A model generated the notes under the pieces. That model searched no databases and had not been told where the DNA came from. It was given only the letters and a program-made list of their open reading frames with translations. A stretch of DNA of 64,000 nucleotides, taken from NCBI GenBank assembly GCA_041686375.1, contig JAWLEB010000013.1, forward strand, positions 7,986 to 71,985, written 5' to 3'. Position numbers and translations under genes: made by a program. Shown here piece by piece: positions 38,714 through 46,818 of the stretch; within the stretch, counting starts at the first letter, position 1; each line of letters begins with the position of its first letter. This DNA comes from JAGXLC01 sp041686375. Its GTDB lineage: Bacteria > Bacteroidota > Bacteroidia > Bacteroidales > UBA12077.

Positions 38714-40663
38714 ATGACTAAAATAAAAAGTTTATCTTTTTTATTTCCGCCATCGTACATGCCTTGCTGGACAATATTTCTGATGGATTTACTCGTGTGT
38801 ATGATTTCTATATCATCTTCCTACCTGATTTTTGACAATTTTAACCAAATACATAGTGATATAGGGCTTGAATTCAGTTTGATACTAATTTTTGTCCTCT
38901 TCATACGTTCAATTACTTTTATAATATTCAGAACATATGCAAACATTGTAAGGTATACAAGCGCCAAGGATACAGAACGAATTATTATCGTAGTTCTTGC
39001 GGGCAGTTTAATATTTTTATTTTTTAACCTTATCAGTTACTATTTCATAAATCATATATCCCTTATACCATACCCTATACTTATCACTGATTTTCTGTCC
39101 ACTGTATTTCTGATGACTTCGTTACGCCTAATTGTAAAATCCTTATATCATGAACTTTATAACCCAAATAAAAATAAAACAAACGTCGTTATTCTCGGAG
39201 CCGATGAATTTGGCGCCATTACAAAAAGAACCCTAGACAGGGATGCCGGCACCAAACACAAAGTAATCGCATTTTTTGATGATGATGAATCCAGAATCGG
39301 AAAAAACCTTGAAAATATTACAATATACAGTATAAAAAACCTGTCATGTTTTTTAGAAAAATATAATGTTGAAAAATTAATTATTGCAAAGAAAAACATT
39401 GATCCCTCAATAAAAACAAAAGTAATTGAGTACTCTATTGCAGCCAATGTTGCAGTTCTGTCAATTCCGAATATAAGCAAATGGATAAATGGCGAACTGA
39501 GCTTTAACCAGATCAGAAATATCAAAATTGAAGAACTATTGGAAAGAAAACCTATAATACTGGACGAAGAACAAATAAAAAGACAAATTCTCAATAAAAT
39601 AATTTTGGTCACCGGCGCAGCAGGTTCGGTAGGCAGCGAAATCGTAAAACAGCTTATTCGCTATAAACCCAAAAAAATTATTCTCTTTGATCAGGCAGAA
39701 ACTGCTTTGTACAATCTTGAACTGGATCTATATGAACTATACCATTTCTATGATTTTGAAATTGTAGTTGGCAACCTTTCCGAGCAATCCAAACTCAATC
39801 ATCTCTTCGAAACTTATCATCCATCAATTGTATACCATTCAGCAGCATACAAGCATGTTCCTATGATGGAAAATAATCCGGCAGAAGCAGTGAAAACAAA
39901 CATCATTGGAACAAAATTACTGGCCTTAACTTCAGATGCTTACCATATAGAGCAATTTGTTATGATCTCTACTGACAAAGCTGTAAATCCCACCAACGTC
40001 ATGGGCGCTTCGAAAAGAATTGCAGAAATGTTCATCCAATCTTTCAATAACCATAGTAATACTAACTTTGTCACTACACGGTTTGGGAATGTGTTGGGTT
40101 CCAACGGTTCTGTGATACTGCGTTTTAAAAAACAAATTGATGCAGGGGGCCCGGTAACTATAACTCATCCGGAAATAACAAGGTATTTTATGACCATTCA
40201 GGAAGCATGCCAGCTTGTATTAGAGGCAGGAGCTATGAGCCAGGGAGGTGAAATATATATGTTTGATATGGGAGAGTCTGTAAAAATAATTGACCTTGCA
40301 AAGAAAATGATCTATCTTTCAGGTTTAAAAATAGGAAAAGACATTCAGTTGCAATATACCGGACTCAGACCGGGAGAAAAACTCAAAGAAGAACTGTTGA
40401 ATGATAATGAAAACTCTATCCCTACATATCATTCAAAGATTTTAATTGCAAAAGTGAGAAACAATCATTTTGAACAAATTCAAAGTGACATTAACGAATT
40501 AGAGATATTCACAAGTACGAATAATTATTCAAAGATTGTGAGAAAAATGAAAGAAATCGTCCCCGAATTTATCAGCCAGAATTCTATATTTGAAAAAATA
40601 GATCTGCAAATACAGAAAAAAAAACCACCAGCCAGTTATAAGTTTAAAAGTTTAAGAGACTAA
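38714..40663 (+). CDS. CapD/WbpM-type nucleoside-diphosphate-sugar 4,6-dehydratase
   Basis: The protein has 649 residues and the full-length architecture of the membrane-bound CapD/PglF/WbpM family. About four transmembrane segments (residues 15-140) are followed by a CoA-binding-like Rossmann region (NVVILGADEFGAITKR). A second, catalytic Rossmann domain has LVTGAAGSVGSEIVKQ near residue 300. In ISTDKAVNPTNVMGASKRIAE the usual Y-x-x-x-K Tyr is Met, a hallmark of these inverting UDP-GlcNAc dehydratases. It makes UDP-4-keto-6-deoxy-sugars for capsule or O-glycans at the inner membrane. WbpD/E-like genes lie convergent, 13 bp from its stop, consistent with a surface-sugar locus. Confidence 0.92.
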   Translation: MTKIKSLSFLFPPSYMPCWTIFLMDLLVCMISISSSYLIFDNFNQIHSDIGLEFSLILIFVLFIRSITFIIFRTYANIVRYTSAKDTERIIIVVLAGSLIFLFFNLISYYFINHISLIPYPILITDFLSTVFLMTSLRLIVKSLYHELYNPNKNKTNVVILGADEFGAITKRTLDRDAGTKHKVIAFFDDDESRIGKNLENITIYSIKNLSCFLEKYNVEKLIIAKKNIDPSIKTKVIEYSIAANVAVLSIPNISKWINGELSFNQIRNIKIEELLERKPIILDEEQIKRQILNKIILVTGAAGSVGSEIVKQLIRYKPKKIILFDQAETALYNLELDLYELYHFYDFEIVVGNLSEQSKLNHLFETYHPSIVYHSAAYKHVPMMENNPAEAVKTNIIGTKLLALTSDAYHIEQFVMISTDKAVNPTNVMGASKRIAEMFIQSFNNHSNTNFVTTRFGNVLGSNGSVILRFKKQIDAGGPVTITHPEITRYFMTIQEACQLVLEAGAMSQGGEIYMFDMGESVKIIDLAKKMIYLSGLKIGKDIQLQYTGLRPGEKLKEELLNDNENSIPTYHSKILIAKVRNNHFEQIQSDINELEIFTSTNNYSKIVRKMKEIVPEFISQNSIFEKIDLQIQKKKPPASYKFKSLRD

Positions 40664-40676
40664 GAATTTAACAGTG

Positions 40677-41252
40677 TCAGATAAGCTTATGTACTTCGCC
40701 ATCTTCATCAAGTATATATTTATCATGACTTTCAGGACAAAAAGCAATATTCTCTTCATCAAATACCAGGCGGTGTCCGTATTCACTCATCCACCCTGCT
40801 TGTCGTCCGGGATTGCCCAGTATCAACGCATAGGGTTTAACATCTTTAGTAACAACAGCTCCTGCACCAATAAAGGCATATGCACCTATGGTGTTTCCAC
40901 AAATAACTGTGACATTTGCACCTATTGAAGCCCCTTTTTTAACAAGCGTTTGCTCATATTTACCTCTTCGCACTATTTCACTGCGTGGATTAGAAATATT
41001 TGTAAACACCATTGAGGGTCCCAGAAATACATCATCTTCGCAAATGACTCCCGTATAAATTGATACATTATTCTGTACTTTCACATTATTCCCCAGGATA
41101 ACATCGGGTGCAACAACAACATTCTGTCCGAGGTTACATTTCTGGCCAATTTTGGCGCGCGGCATTATATGAGAAAAGTGCCATATTTTAGTGCCTTCGC
41201 CAATTGTACATCCTTCGTCAATAACTGCAGTCTCGTGTGCAAAATATTCCAT
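40677..41252 (-). CDS. wbpD: WbpD-like UDP-amino-sugar N-acetyltransferase
   Basis: The protein has 191 residues and a left-handed beta-helix of hexapeptide repeats (IGEGTKI, IGQKCNL, LGNNVKV, IGANVTV, IGAYAFI). HFSHIMPRAKIGQKCNLGQNVVVAPDVILGNNVKVQN and MVFTNISNPRSEI match the WbpD family, which acetylates UDP-2-acetamido-3-amino-2,3-dideoxy-glucuronic acid with acetyl-CoA. The upstream gene encodes the matching aminotransferase, 11 bp away. The downstream epimerase and upstream dehydrogenase (WbpA/B/I-like) are not here, so the full pathway must be encoded elsewhere. Confidence 0.82.
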   Translation of the reverse strand: MEYFAHETAVIDEGCTIGEGTKIWHFSHIMPRAKIGQKCNLGQNVVVAPDVILGNNVKVQNNVSIYTGVICEDDVFLGPSMVFTNISNPRSEIVRRGKYEQTLVKKGASIGANVTVICGNTIGAYAFIGAGAVVTKDVKPYALILGNPGRQAGWMSEYGHRLVFDEENIAFCPESHDKYILDEDGEVHKLI

Positions 41253-41263
41253 AATTCAGATTA

Positions 41264-42391
41264 TTAATTAAAAAATTCATGAATTGCTTCTGTTATGTAT
41301 GCCAATTGTTCCACATCAAGTTCAGTGTGCATGGGTAAAGAAAGAACAGTTTCAGCAAGCTGCTTTGAAACCGCTAATTCTGTTTGTTCATTTTTTTCAT
41401 CCATATAAGCTTCCTGCAAATGCATTGGTACAGGATAATAAATCATGGATGGAATAGCTCTTTCTTTAAGATATTGTTTTAAAGTATCCCGAATTTCTTT
41501 ATTCTGCAAAGTTATGGTATACTGATGAAAAATATGGGTAGAATAAGCTGTTCGCAGAGGAACTTTAACTTCGTTAATATTTGCCAACATTTTGTCATAA
41601 TAATCAGCGGCCCAACGTCTTCTCCTGTTGTATTCATCCAGGTATTTCAGCTTAACATCAAGTATTGCAGCCTGAAGTGTATCCAGTCGTGAATTTACAC
41701 CAACTTCAGAATGGTAATATTTCTTTTCCGAACCATGATTGGCAATTGATTTTATTTTGCCAGCTAAATCAGCATTATTTGTATAAATGGCCCCACCATC
41801 TCCAAAACATCCAAGATTTTTTGATGGAAAAAAAGACGTGCACCCAATATCTCCTAATGTACCGGCTTTCCCTGACAAATCACCTCTACTAAAATCCGAC
41901 CCGATAGCCTGGGCTGTATCTTCAATAACAGCCAACCCATATTTCTCAGCCAGTGCATTAATTTCATACATATCAACACATTGCCCAAACAAGTGAACCG
42001 GAACAATGGCTTTTGTTTTTTTTGTAATGGCGTTTTCAATTTTTTGAATATTAATTAAAAAGGTATCTTTATCCACATCAACCAAAACCGGTTTTAATCC
42101 CAGAAGCTTAACAACTTCAACGGTAGAAATGAAAGTAAAATCCGGTGTAATTACCTCATCACCGGGTTTCAAATCCAATGCCATCAAGGCAATTTGCAGG
42201 GCATCTGTTCCATTAGCACAAGGAATAGCATGTTCTGCGCTCAAATATTCAGATAAATTGTCAGCGAAGTCTTTTACCTGAGGTCCGTTAATAAATGCTG
42301 TAGAATCTATAACTCCTTGAATTGCATTGTCCACCTCAGATTTAATATTTTGATACTGAGCATGGAGATCAACCATCTGTATTTTACGCAT
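41264..42391 (-). CDS. wbpE: DegT/DnrJ/EryC1-family sugar aminotransferase (WbpE-like)
   Basis: The protein has 375 residues. FINGPQVKDFADNLSEYLSAEHAIPCANGTDALQIALMAL is the PLP-phosphate-binding start, FTFISTVEVVKLLGLKPVLVDVD follows, VIEDTAQAIGSD carries the PLP Asp, and TSFFPSKNLGCFGDGGAI the Schiff-base lysine. Pairing with a WbpD-like gene points to UDP-2-acetamido-2-deoxy-3-keto-glucuronate as the substrate. The start ATG at 42391 is good. A partial copy of a recurring upstream element (42423-42435) lies about 30 bp before the start. Confidence 0.86.
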   Translation of the reverse strand: MRKIQMVDLHAQYQNIKSEVDNAIQGVIDSTAFINGPQVKDFADNLSEYLSAEHAIPCANGTDALQIALMALDLKPGDEVITPDFTFISTVEVVKLLGLKPVLVDVDKDTFLINIQKIENAITKKTKAIVPVHLFGQCVDMYEINALAEKYGLAVIEDTAQAIGSDFSRGDLSGKAGTLGDIGCTSFFPSKNLGCFGDGGAIYTNNADLAGKIKSIANHGSEKKYYHSEVGVNSRLDTLQAAILDVKLKYLDEYNRRRRWAADYYDKMLANINEVKVPLRTAYSTHIFHQYTITLQNKEIRDTLKQYLKERAIPSMIYYPVPMHLQEAYMDEKNEQTELAVSKQLAETVLSLPMHTELDVEQLAYITEAIHEFFN

Positions 42392-42422
42392 ATCGACCTT
42401 GTTTACGGTATTAATAACTATT

Positions 42423-42435
42423 TTATCATGGACGT
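42423..42435 (-). promoter_or_regulatory. Partial copy of recurrent upstream element
   Basis: On the minus strand it reads ACGTCCATGATAA, identical over 13 bases to the element at 62042-62063 and in the same orientation relative to its downstream gene (wbpE-like). Confidence 0.35.
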
Positions 42436-42468
42436 ATCACCAGCAAAAATAGCAAGAAGTGTCCAAAT

Positions 42469-42505
42469 AAAAAACGGGTCGTTGAATATATGACCCGTTT
42501 TTTTC
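42469..42505 (-). terminator. rny terminator
   Basis: AAAACGGGTC (42471-42480) and GACCCGTTTT (42492-42501) form a perfect 10-bp stem, followed on the minus strand by a T-run, directly after rny. Confidence 0.85.
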
Positions 42506-42527
42506 AATTACTTAATAAGAAGTAATG

Positions 42528-44099
42528 TTATTTTGCATAATTAACTGCTCTTTTTTCTCTGATGACGGTTACTTTAACCTGTCCGGGATATGTCATTTGA
42601 TTTTCAATATGCTTGGAGATATCGTATGATAATTTTTCAGCATCTGTATCGCTAACATTATCACTTCCTACGATTACTCTCAGTTCTCTTCCTGCCTGAA
42701 TAGCGTATGTTTTAGTAACGCCTTCAAAAGATAATGCCAATTCCTCAAGATCACGCAAGCGCTGAATATAGGACTCAACAGCCTCTCTTCTGGCTCCCGG
42801 GCGTGCACCTGAAATTGCATCACAAACCTGAACGACTGGTGCAATCAAGCTGGACATCTCTGTTTCTTCATGGTGTGATCCAATTGCATTGCATACATCG
42901 GGTTTTTCTTTATATTTCTCAGCTAGTTTCATCCCCAGTAATGCATGTGGCAATTCCGGCTCATCATCAGGCACCTTACCAATGTCATGGAGTAAACCCG
43001 CTCTCTTAGCCAATTTAGGATTAAGACCCAGTTCACTTGCCATAATAGCAGACAGGTTAGCAACTTCCCTGGAGTGTTGCAATAGATTTTGTCCATAAGA
43101 TGAACGATACTTCATTTTTCCTATCAAACGAATCAGTTCAGGGTGTAACCCATGAATTCCCAAATCTATTGCAGTTTTCTTACCAACATCATTAATCTCC
43201 TCCTCCACCTGTTTCTGAGTTTTGTTAACAATTTCCTCAATACGTGCCGGGTGAATACGCCCATCAGTAACCAGTTGATGGAGTGATAATCTTGCTACCT
43301 CACGTCGTATTGGGTCAAACGCTGATAAAGTGATAGCTTCAGGAGTATCATCAACAATTATTTCAACGCCAGTAGCAGCTTCCAGGGCGCGAATATTACG
43401 ACCCTCTCTTCCGATAATTCGGCCCTTAATTTCATCATTATCAATATTAAACACTGTAATAGCGTTTTCTATAGTAGTTTCCGCCGCAACTCTTTGAACT
43501 GTCTGAATCACAATCCGTTTTGCCTCTTTGTTGGCATTCATTTTAGCTTCCTCTACAATTTCATTCATTGTAGACATAGCTTCAGATTTTGCTTCAGCTT
43601 TCAGGGATTCAATAAGCTGATTTTTTGCCTCTGTAGCAGACATTCCTGAAATGGTTTCCAATTGCTCAACGTGTTGCTTATGTAGTTTATCAAGTTCCTC
43701 ATTCTTTTTTTCAACCACTTCTATCTGCGTATGCAGATTTTCTCTTATTGCATCAAGTTCTTTTCTTTTTCTTTCTGTCTCTTCCATTTTTTGAGACAGG
43801 GTGTTTTCTTTTTGCTTGATTTTGTTCTCAGCGGCCTGTACCTTATTGGTTCTTTCATTAATGTGTTTTTCATGTTCTGACTTTAATTGGAGGAACTTTT
43901 CTTTAGCCTGAAGGATTTTATCCTTTTTTATTACTTCCCCTTCAGATTTTGCATCTTCAATAATTTCATCCCTTTTCTTTTTTAAAGCCGTTTGCCAGAT
44001 ATAATAGGACAAAAAACCGCCACCTACAAAAGCTGCTATACCAACAATAAAATTAATGGTTAAGGGTGATAATGTCCCGAATATTTGTGTTGTTATCAT
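42528..44099 (-). CDS. rny: Ribonuclease Y
   Basis: The protein has 523 residues. An N-terminal membrane segment (FIVGIAAFVGGGFLSYYIWQTAL) is followed by a long coiled coil to about residue 190. The KH RNA-binding domain has IIGREGRNIRALEAATG. The HD phosphodiesterase domain has RAGLLHDIGKVPDDE and IGSHHEE. RNase Y is the membrane-attached endoribonuclease that starts mRNA decay where RNase E is missing. The gene follows the 6S RNA and zapA on the same strand and ends at a clear terminator. Confidence 0.97.
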   Translation of the reverse strand: MITTQIFGTLSPLTINFIVGIAAFVGGGFLSYYIWQTALKKKRDEIIEDAKSEGEVIKKDKILQAKEKFLQLKSEHEKHINERTNKVQAAENKIKQKENTLSQKMEETERKRKELDAIRENLHTQIEVVEKKNEELDKLHKQHVEQLETISGMSATEAKNQLIESLKAEAKSEAMSTMNEIVEEAKMNANKEAKRIVIQTVQRVAAETTIENAITVFNIDNDEIKGRIIGREGRNIRALEAATGVEIIVDDTPEAITLSAFDPIRREVARLSLHQLVTDGRIHPARIEEIVNKTQKQVEEEINDVGKKTAIDLGIHGLHPELIRLIGKMKYRSSYGQNLLQHSREVANLSAIMASELGLNPKLAKRAGLLHDIGKVPDDEPELPHALLGMKLAEKYKEKPDVCNAIGSHHEETEMSSLIAPVVQVCDAISGARPGARREAVESYIQRLRDLEELALSFEGVTKTYAIQAGRELRVIVGSDNVSDTDAEKLSYDISKHIENQMTYPGQVKVTVIREKRAVNYAK

Positions 44100-44135
44100 A
44101 GTTATCTATTTTTTGTATATATATATATTAAAAAA

Positions 44136-44331
44136 GCCCGCATAATTTTCCCTAATGCTGTGAAGAACCCCTGTGTTAACATGGGTGAAGCTGCTATTTG
44201 AGGTCGACCTTCCCCTGTCCCGTTATTAACGGGAATCCGATTTCTCGGAATGGGGCCTGCTCTAACTCAAACAAGCTTGGCTTCAATTGGATAAGTGTTG
44301 AGTTTTCCAGCCATTAAGGGACTATGCGGGC
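44136..44331 (-). ncRNA. ssrS: 6S RNA
   Basis: This is a 196-nt sequence whose ends pair: GCCCGCATA at the 5' end with TATGCGGGC at the 3' end, extended by TCCCTTAATG against CATTAGGGA. A bubble-like interior contains a 5'-side hairpin (AACTCAA...TTGAGTT) and a terminal arm with GCCCC/GGGG and the CCGA/TCGG and CCCGTT/AACGGG mini-stems. This is the 6S fold of a closed stem, large bubble and terminal stem that mimics an open promoter and sequesters RNA polymerase. A T-run after the 3' arm fixes the strand. Its place immediately downstream of zapA is the classic 6S context. No covariance search was run. Confidence 0.85.
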
Positions 44332-44352
44332 ATTATCTTTATGTAAAGAACA

Positions 44353-44646
44353 TTAGTATTTTTGCAAAATCTCGTCTAACTCTTCATTAATCTCTTGCAA
44401 TTCTTCCAGTATCGGTGCTTGATTCGCCTGATCTTCAACTTCCAGATATTTAATTACAAACTGCAATGCAGCCATCGCCAAAAAATCCTGATTATCCTTA
44501 TCAATATAACGTTGCTTATATTGCAATATTTTCTCATTAATCATTCTCCCTGCGCTTCTTATCCTTTCTTCATCTTTGACATCGATTTTCAAAGGATAAT
44601 ACCTATCTGCAAGATTCAATTTTATGGACAACTTTTCTTCTGCCAT
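44353..44646 (-). CDS. zapA: Cell division protein ZapA
   Basis: The protein has 97 residues from ATG at 44646 (MAEEKLSIKL); a TTG-initiated longer frame is unlikely. KLNLADRYYPLKIDVKDEERIRSAGRMINEKI is the ZapA N-terminal domain, followed by FLAMAALQFVIKYLEVEDQ and a C-terminal coiled coil. ZapA crosslinks FtsZ filaments at midcell. The coiled-coil gene lies 11 bp upstream and the 6S RNA 21 bp downstream. Confidence 0.9.
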   Translation of the reverse strand: MAEEKLSIKLNLADRYYPLKIDVKDEERIRSAGRMINEKILQYKQRYIDKDNQDFLAMAALQFVIKYLEVEDQANQAPILEELQEINEELDEILQKY

Positions 44647-44657
44647 ATCTAACAATT

Positions 44658-44948
44658 CTACTTGTTTAAAAGAGCTATACAATTGTCAATTTCCCGCACA
44701 ATCCTGTTAATCTTTATCTTGGCATCATGAGCTGAATCGACTGATGCCAAACTTTTTGCCAATTCCAACTTTGTATATTGTTCTTTTAAGTTGGAATATT
44801 CAGCTTCCTTTTGCTTTAACTGATCTTTCAGTTTTTTATTATCATTATGAAGACGAAGATTTTCTTTTTTTGAATCTTTATATAATTCAATGAGCTGTTT
44901 TGTCTTGCGTTTTAACTCATTGACCGTATTTAAATATTCTTCCTCCAT
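44658..44948 (-). CDS. Small coiled-coil protein upstream of zapA
   Basis: The protein has 96 residues. Residues 1-65 are an almost continuous charged coiled coil with heptads of Leu (LKRKTKQLIELYKDSKKENLRL). The C-terminal third (IKINRIVREIDNCIALLNK) is less regular. It is co-transcribed with zapA (11 bp gap) and resembles ZapB in size and coiled-coil nature, so a division-linked role is plausible. Sequence identity to ZapB is not obvious to me. Confidence 0.7.
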   Translation of the reverse strand: MEEEYLNTVNELKRKTKQLIELYKDSKKENLRLHNDNKKLKDQLKQKEAEYSNLKEQYTKLELAKSLASVDSAHDAKIKINRIVREIDNCIALLNK

Positions 44949-45039
44949 GCTTCATTCTGATTATACATACAAAAATAATACAGGTTTTGTAAATAAAAAA
45001 ATAAACCATCCTCTTTTTTAAACAGTTGGTAAAATATAT

Positions 45040-45047
45040 TAGATTTG
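45040..45047 (+). promoter_or_regulatory. -7 box (TAGATTTG) for the M23 gene
   Basis: TAGATTTG matches TAnnTTTG, 20 bp before the ATG at 45067. Confidence 0.45.
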
Positions 45048-45066
45048 TCGTCTAAAATCAAAAACA

Positions 45067-46803
45067 ATGAACAAAATATCTTACATCTTCCTTTTTATAT
45101 TTATCGTGTCACCTGTATTGCTTTCTTCTCAAACAAAGCATTCTCCAGAAAGTTCTATTCACTCACCGGTTGATATTCCCATTTTTTTATCCGGTAACTT
45201 TGGAGAGTTACGTTCAGGTCATCTTCATTCGGGTATTGATATTAAAACCCAGGGAAGATCAGGGCACAAATTACATTCGATATATGATGGATATGTCTCC
45301 AGAATTAAGATAACAGAAAATGGATACGGAAAAGCTTTATATATTCATCACCCGGATTTGAATATAACCTCAGTTTATGGTCATATGCAATCTTTTACTG
45401 AAGAAATTGAGCAATACGTATTAGATAATCAATATCAAAAAAAATCATATGAAATAGAGCTCTTCCCTGAAAAAAACCAATTTAAAACTGAGAAAGGTGA
45501 ATTTATTGGCTTTTCAGGAAACAGTGGTAGCTCCAAAGGCCCTCACCTTCATTTTGAAATCAGATCGTTGGATAATCAGCAGCCGGTTAATCCCTTATTT
45601 TATGATATAAAAGTCAAGGACAACATTCCACCGAAAATTTTTCAGGTAGCCTTATATCCTAAGGGAAAATACAGCTCTGTCAACAACTCGAATGATAAAG
45701 TCATCCTTAATACCCGCAAAGCATCGGGCAATAAATATGTTCTTGAACAGAACGACACACTCAACCTTCACGGGCATATAGGTTTTGGGTTAAAAGCCCA
45801 TGATTTCATGAATGGAAGCAACAACTGGTACGGAATTTATGAAGTTAAACTATTAGTAAACGGAGAAAATATATATAAACATCAAATTGATGAATTTGCA
45901 TTTCACAATACTCGCTATATCAACGCTATAATTGATTATGAAGAAAAAACCAAAAACAATAATACCATTCAAAAATTAAGGCTTCTTCCTAATAATCAGT
46001 TAAATATATACAAACATGTTAAAAATAAAGGTTTATATAATTTTACAAAAGACACTACGAAAGACATTACTTTTATAGTCTCCGATGAACAAGGCAATAG
46101 CTCCTCTTTATCTTTTGAAGTAAAAACTTCCTCCCGGCCTGCTGTCTTGGACACAACAACTAAAACTCATGACGCAATTTTTCCTTATAATCAAAGCAAT
46201 ACTTTCTCCAGAAAGGAGGTCAAGCTAAATATTCCGAAATTGGCCTTTTATGACACCGTTTTTTTCCAGTATAACAAAATCGAATCTGACAACAATATAT
46301 TTTATTCTTCGATACATCAGGTACACAATCCTTACACACCAGTGCATAAATATTTTGATCTTTCTGTAAAGGTCCATAATCTCAAGTCATCATTGAAAGA
46401 CAAAATCTTTATTGCTAAAATTAAAGAAGATAACAAATATGATTATATAGGAGGCAATTTCAGAAATGGGTTCATAACTGCAAGGGTTCGGGAATTTGGT
46501 GATTTTGCAGTATTGGCAGATACTTTAAGCCCGATAATAGAGCCTTTAACTAATATGAATAAAATAAGCAAAACACAAAGAATTGCTTTTCGAATAAAAG
46601 ATGATCTTTCCGGGATTAAAAACTACAACGGATACATTGATGGTCAGTGGGTATTGTTTGAATATGACCCAAAAAATGACCTTTTATTTCATGATTTAAG
46701 CAATAGTCCTGTAAAATTTAATAACAAGCATGAATTGGAGCTTTATGTAAGCGATAATAAGAATAATATTGCCACATATTATAGTGAAATCAAAATCCAT
46801 TAA
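45067..46803 (+). CDS. M23-family peptidoglycan endopeptidase
   Basis: The protein has 578 residues with a signal peptide (FLFIFIVSPVLLSS). The LytM/M23 zinc site is complete: HSGIDI (H54, D58), YGHM (H106) and GPHLHFEIR (H160, H162). The domain therefore lies at the N-terminus, residues 35-180, and about 400 residues of beta-rich, Ig-like repeats follow. It cleaves peptidoglycan cross-links in the periplasm, or is exported to act on other walls. The M28 gene starts 16 bp after its stop, so the two are probably co-transcribed. Confidence 0.92.
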   Translation: MNKISYIFLFIFIVSPVLLSSQTKHSPESSIHSPVDIPIFLSGNFGELRSGHLHSGIDIKTQGRSGHKLHSIYDGYVSRIKITENGYGKALYIHHPDLNITSVYGHMQSFTEEIEQYVLDNQYQKKSYEIELFPEKNQFKTEKGEFIGFSGNSGSSKGPHLHFEIRSLDNQQPVNPLFYDIKVKDNIPPKIFQVALYPKGKYSSVNNSNDKVILNTRKASGNKYVLEQNDTLNLHGHIGFGLKAHDFMNGSNNWYGIYEVKLLVNGENIYKHQIDEFAFHNTRYINAIIDYEEKTKNNNTIQKLRLLPNNQLNIYKHVKNKGLYNFTKDTTKDITFIVSDEQGNSSSLSFEVKTSSRPAVLDTTTKTHDAIFPYNQSNTFSRKEVKLNIPKLAFYDTVFFQYNKIESDNNIFYSSIHQVHNPYTPVHKYFDLSVKVHNLKSSLKDKIFIAKIKEDNKYDYIGGNFRNGFITARVREFGDFAVLADTLSPIIEPLTNMNKISKTQRIAFRIKDDLSGIKNYNGYIDGQWVLFEYDPKNDLLFHDLSNSPVKFNNKHELELYVSDNKNNIATYYSEIKIH

Positions 46804-46818
46804 AAATCCCTGTACAAT

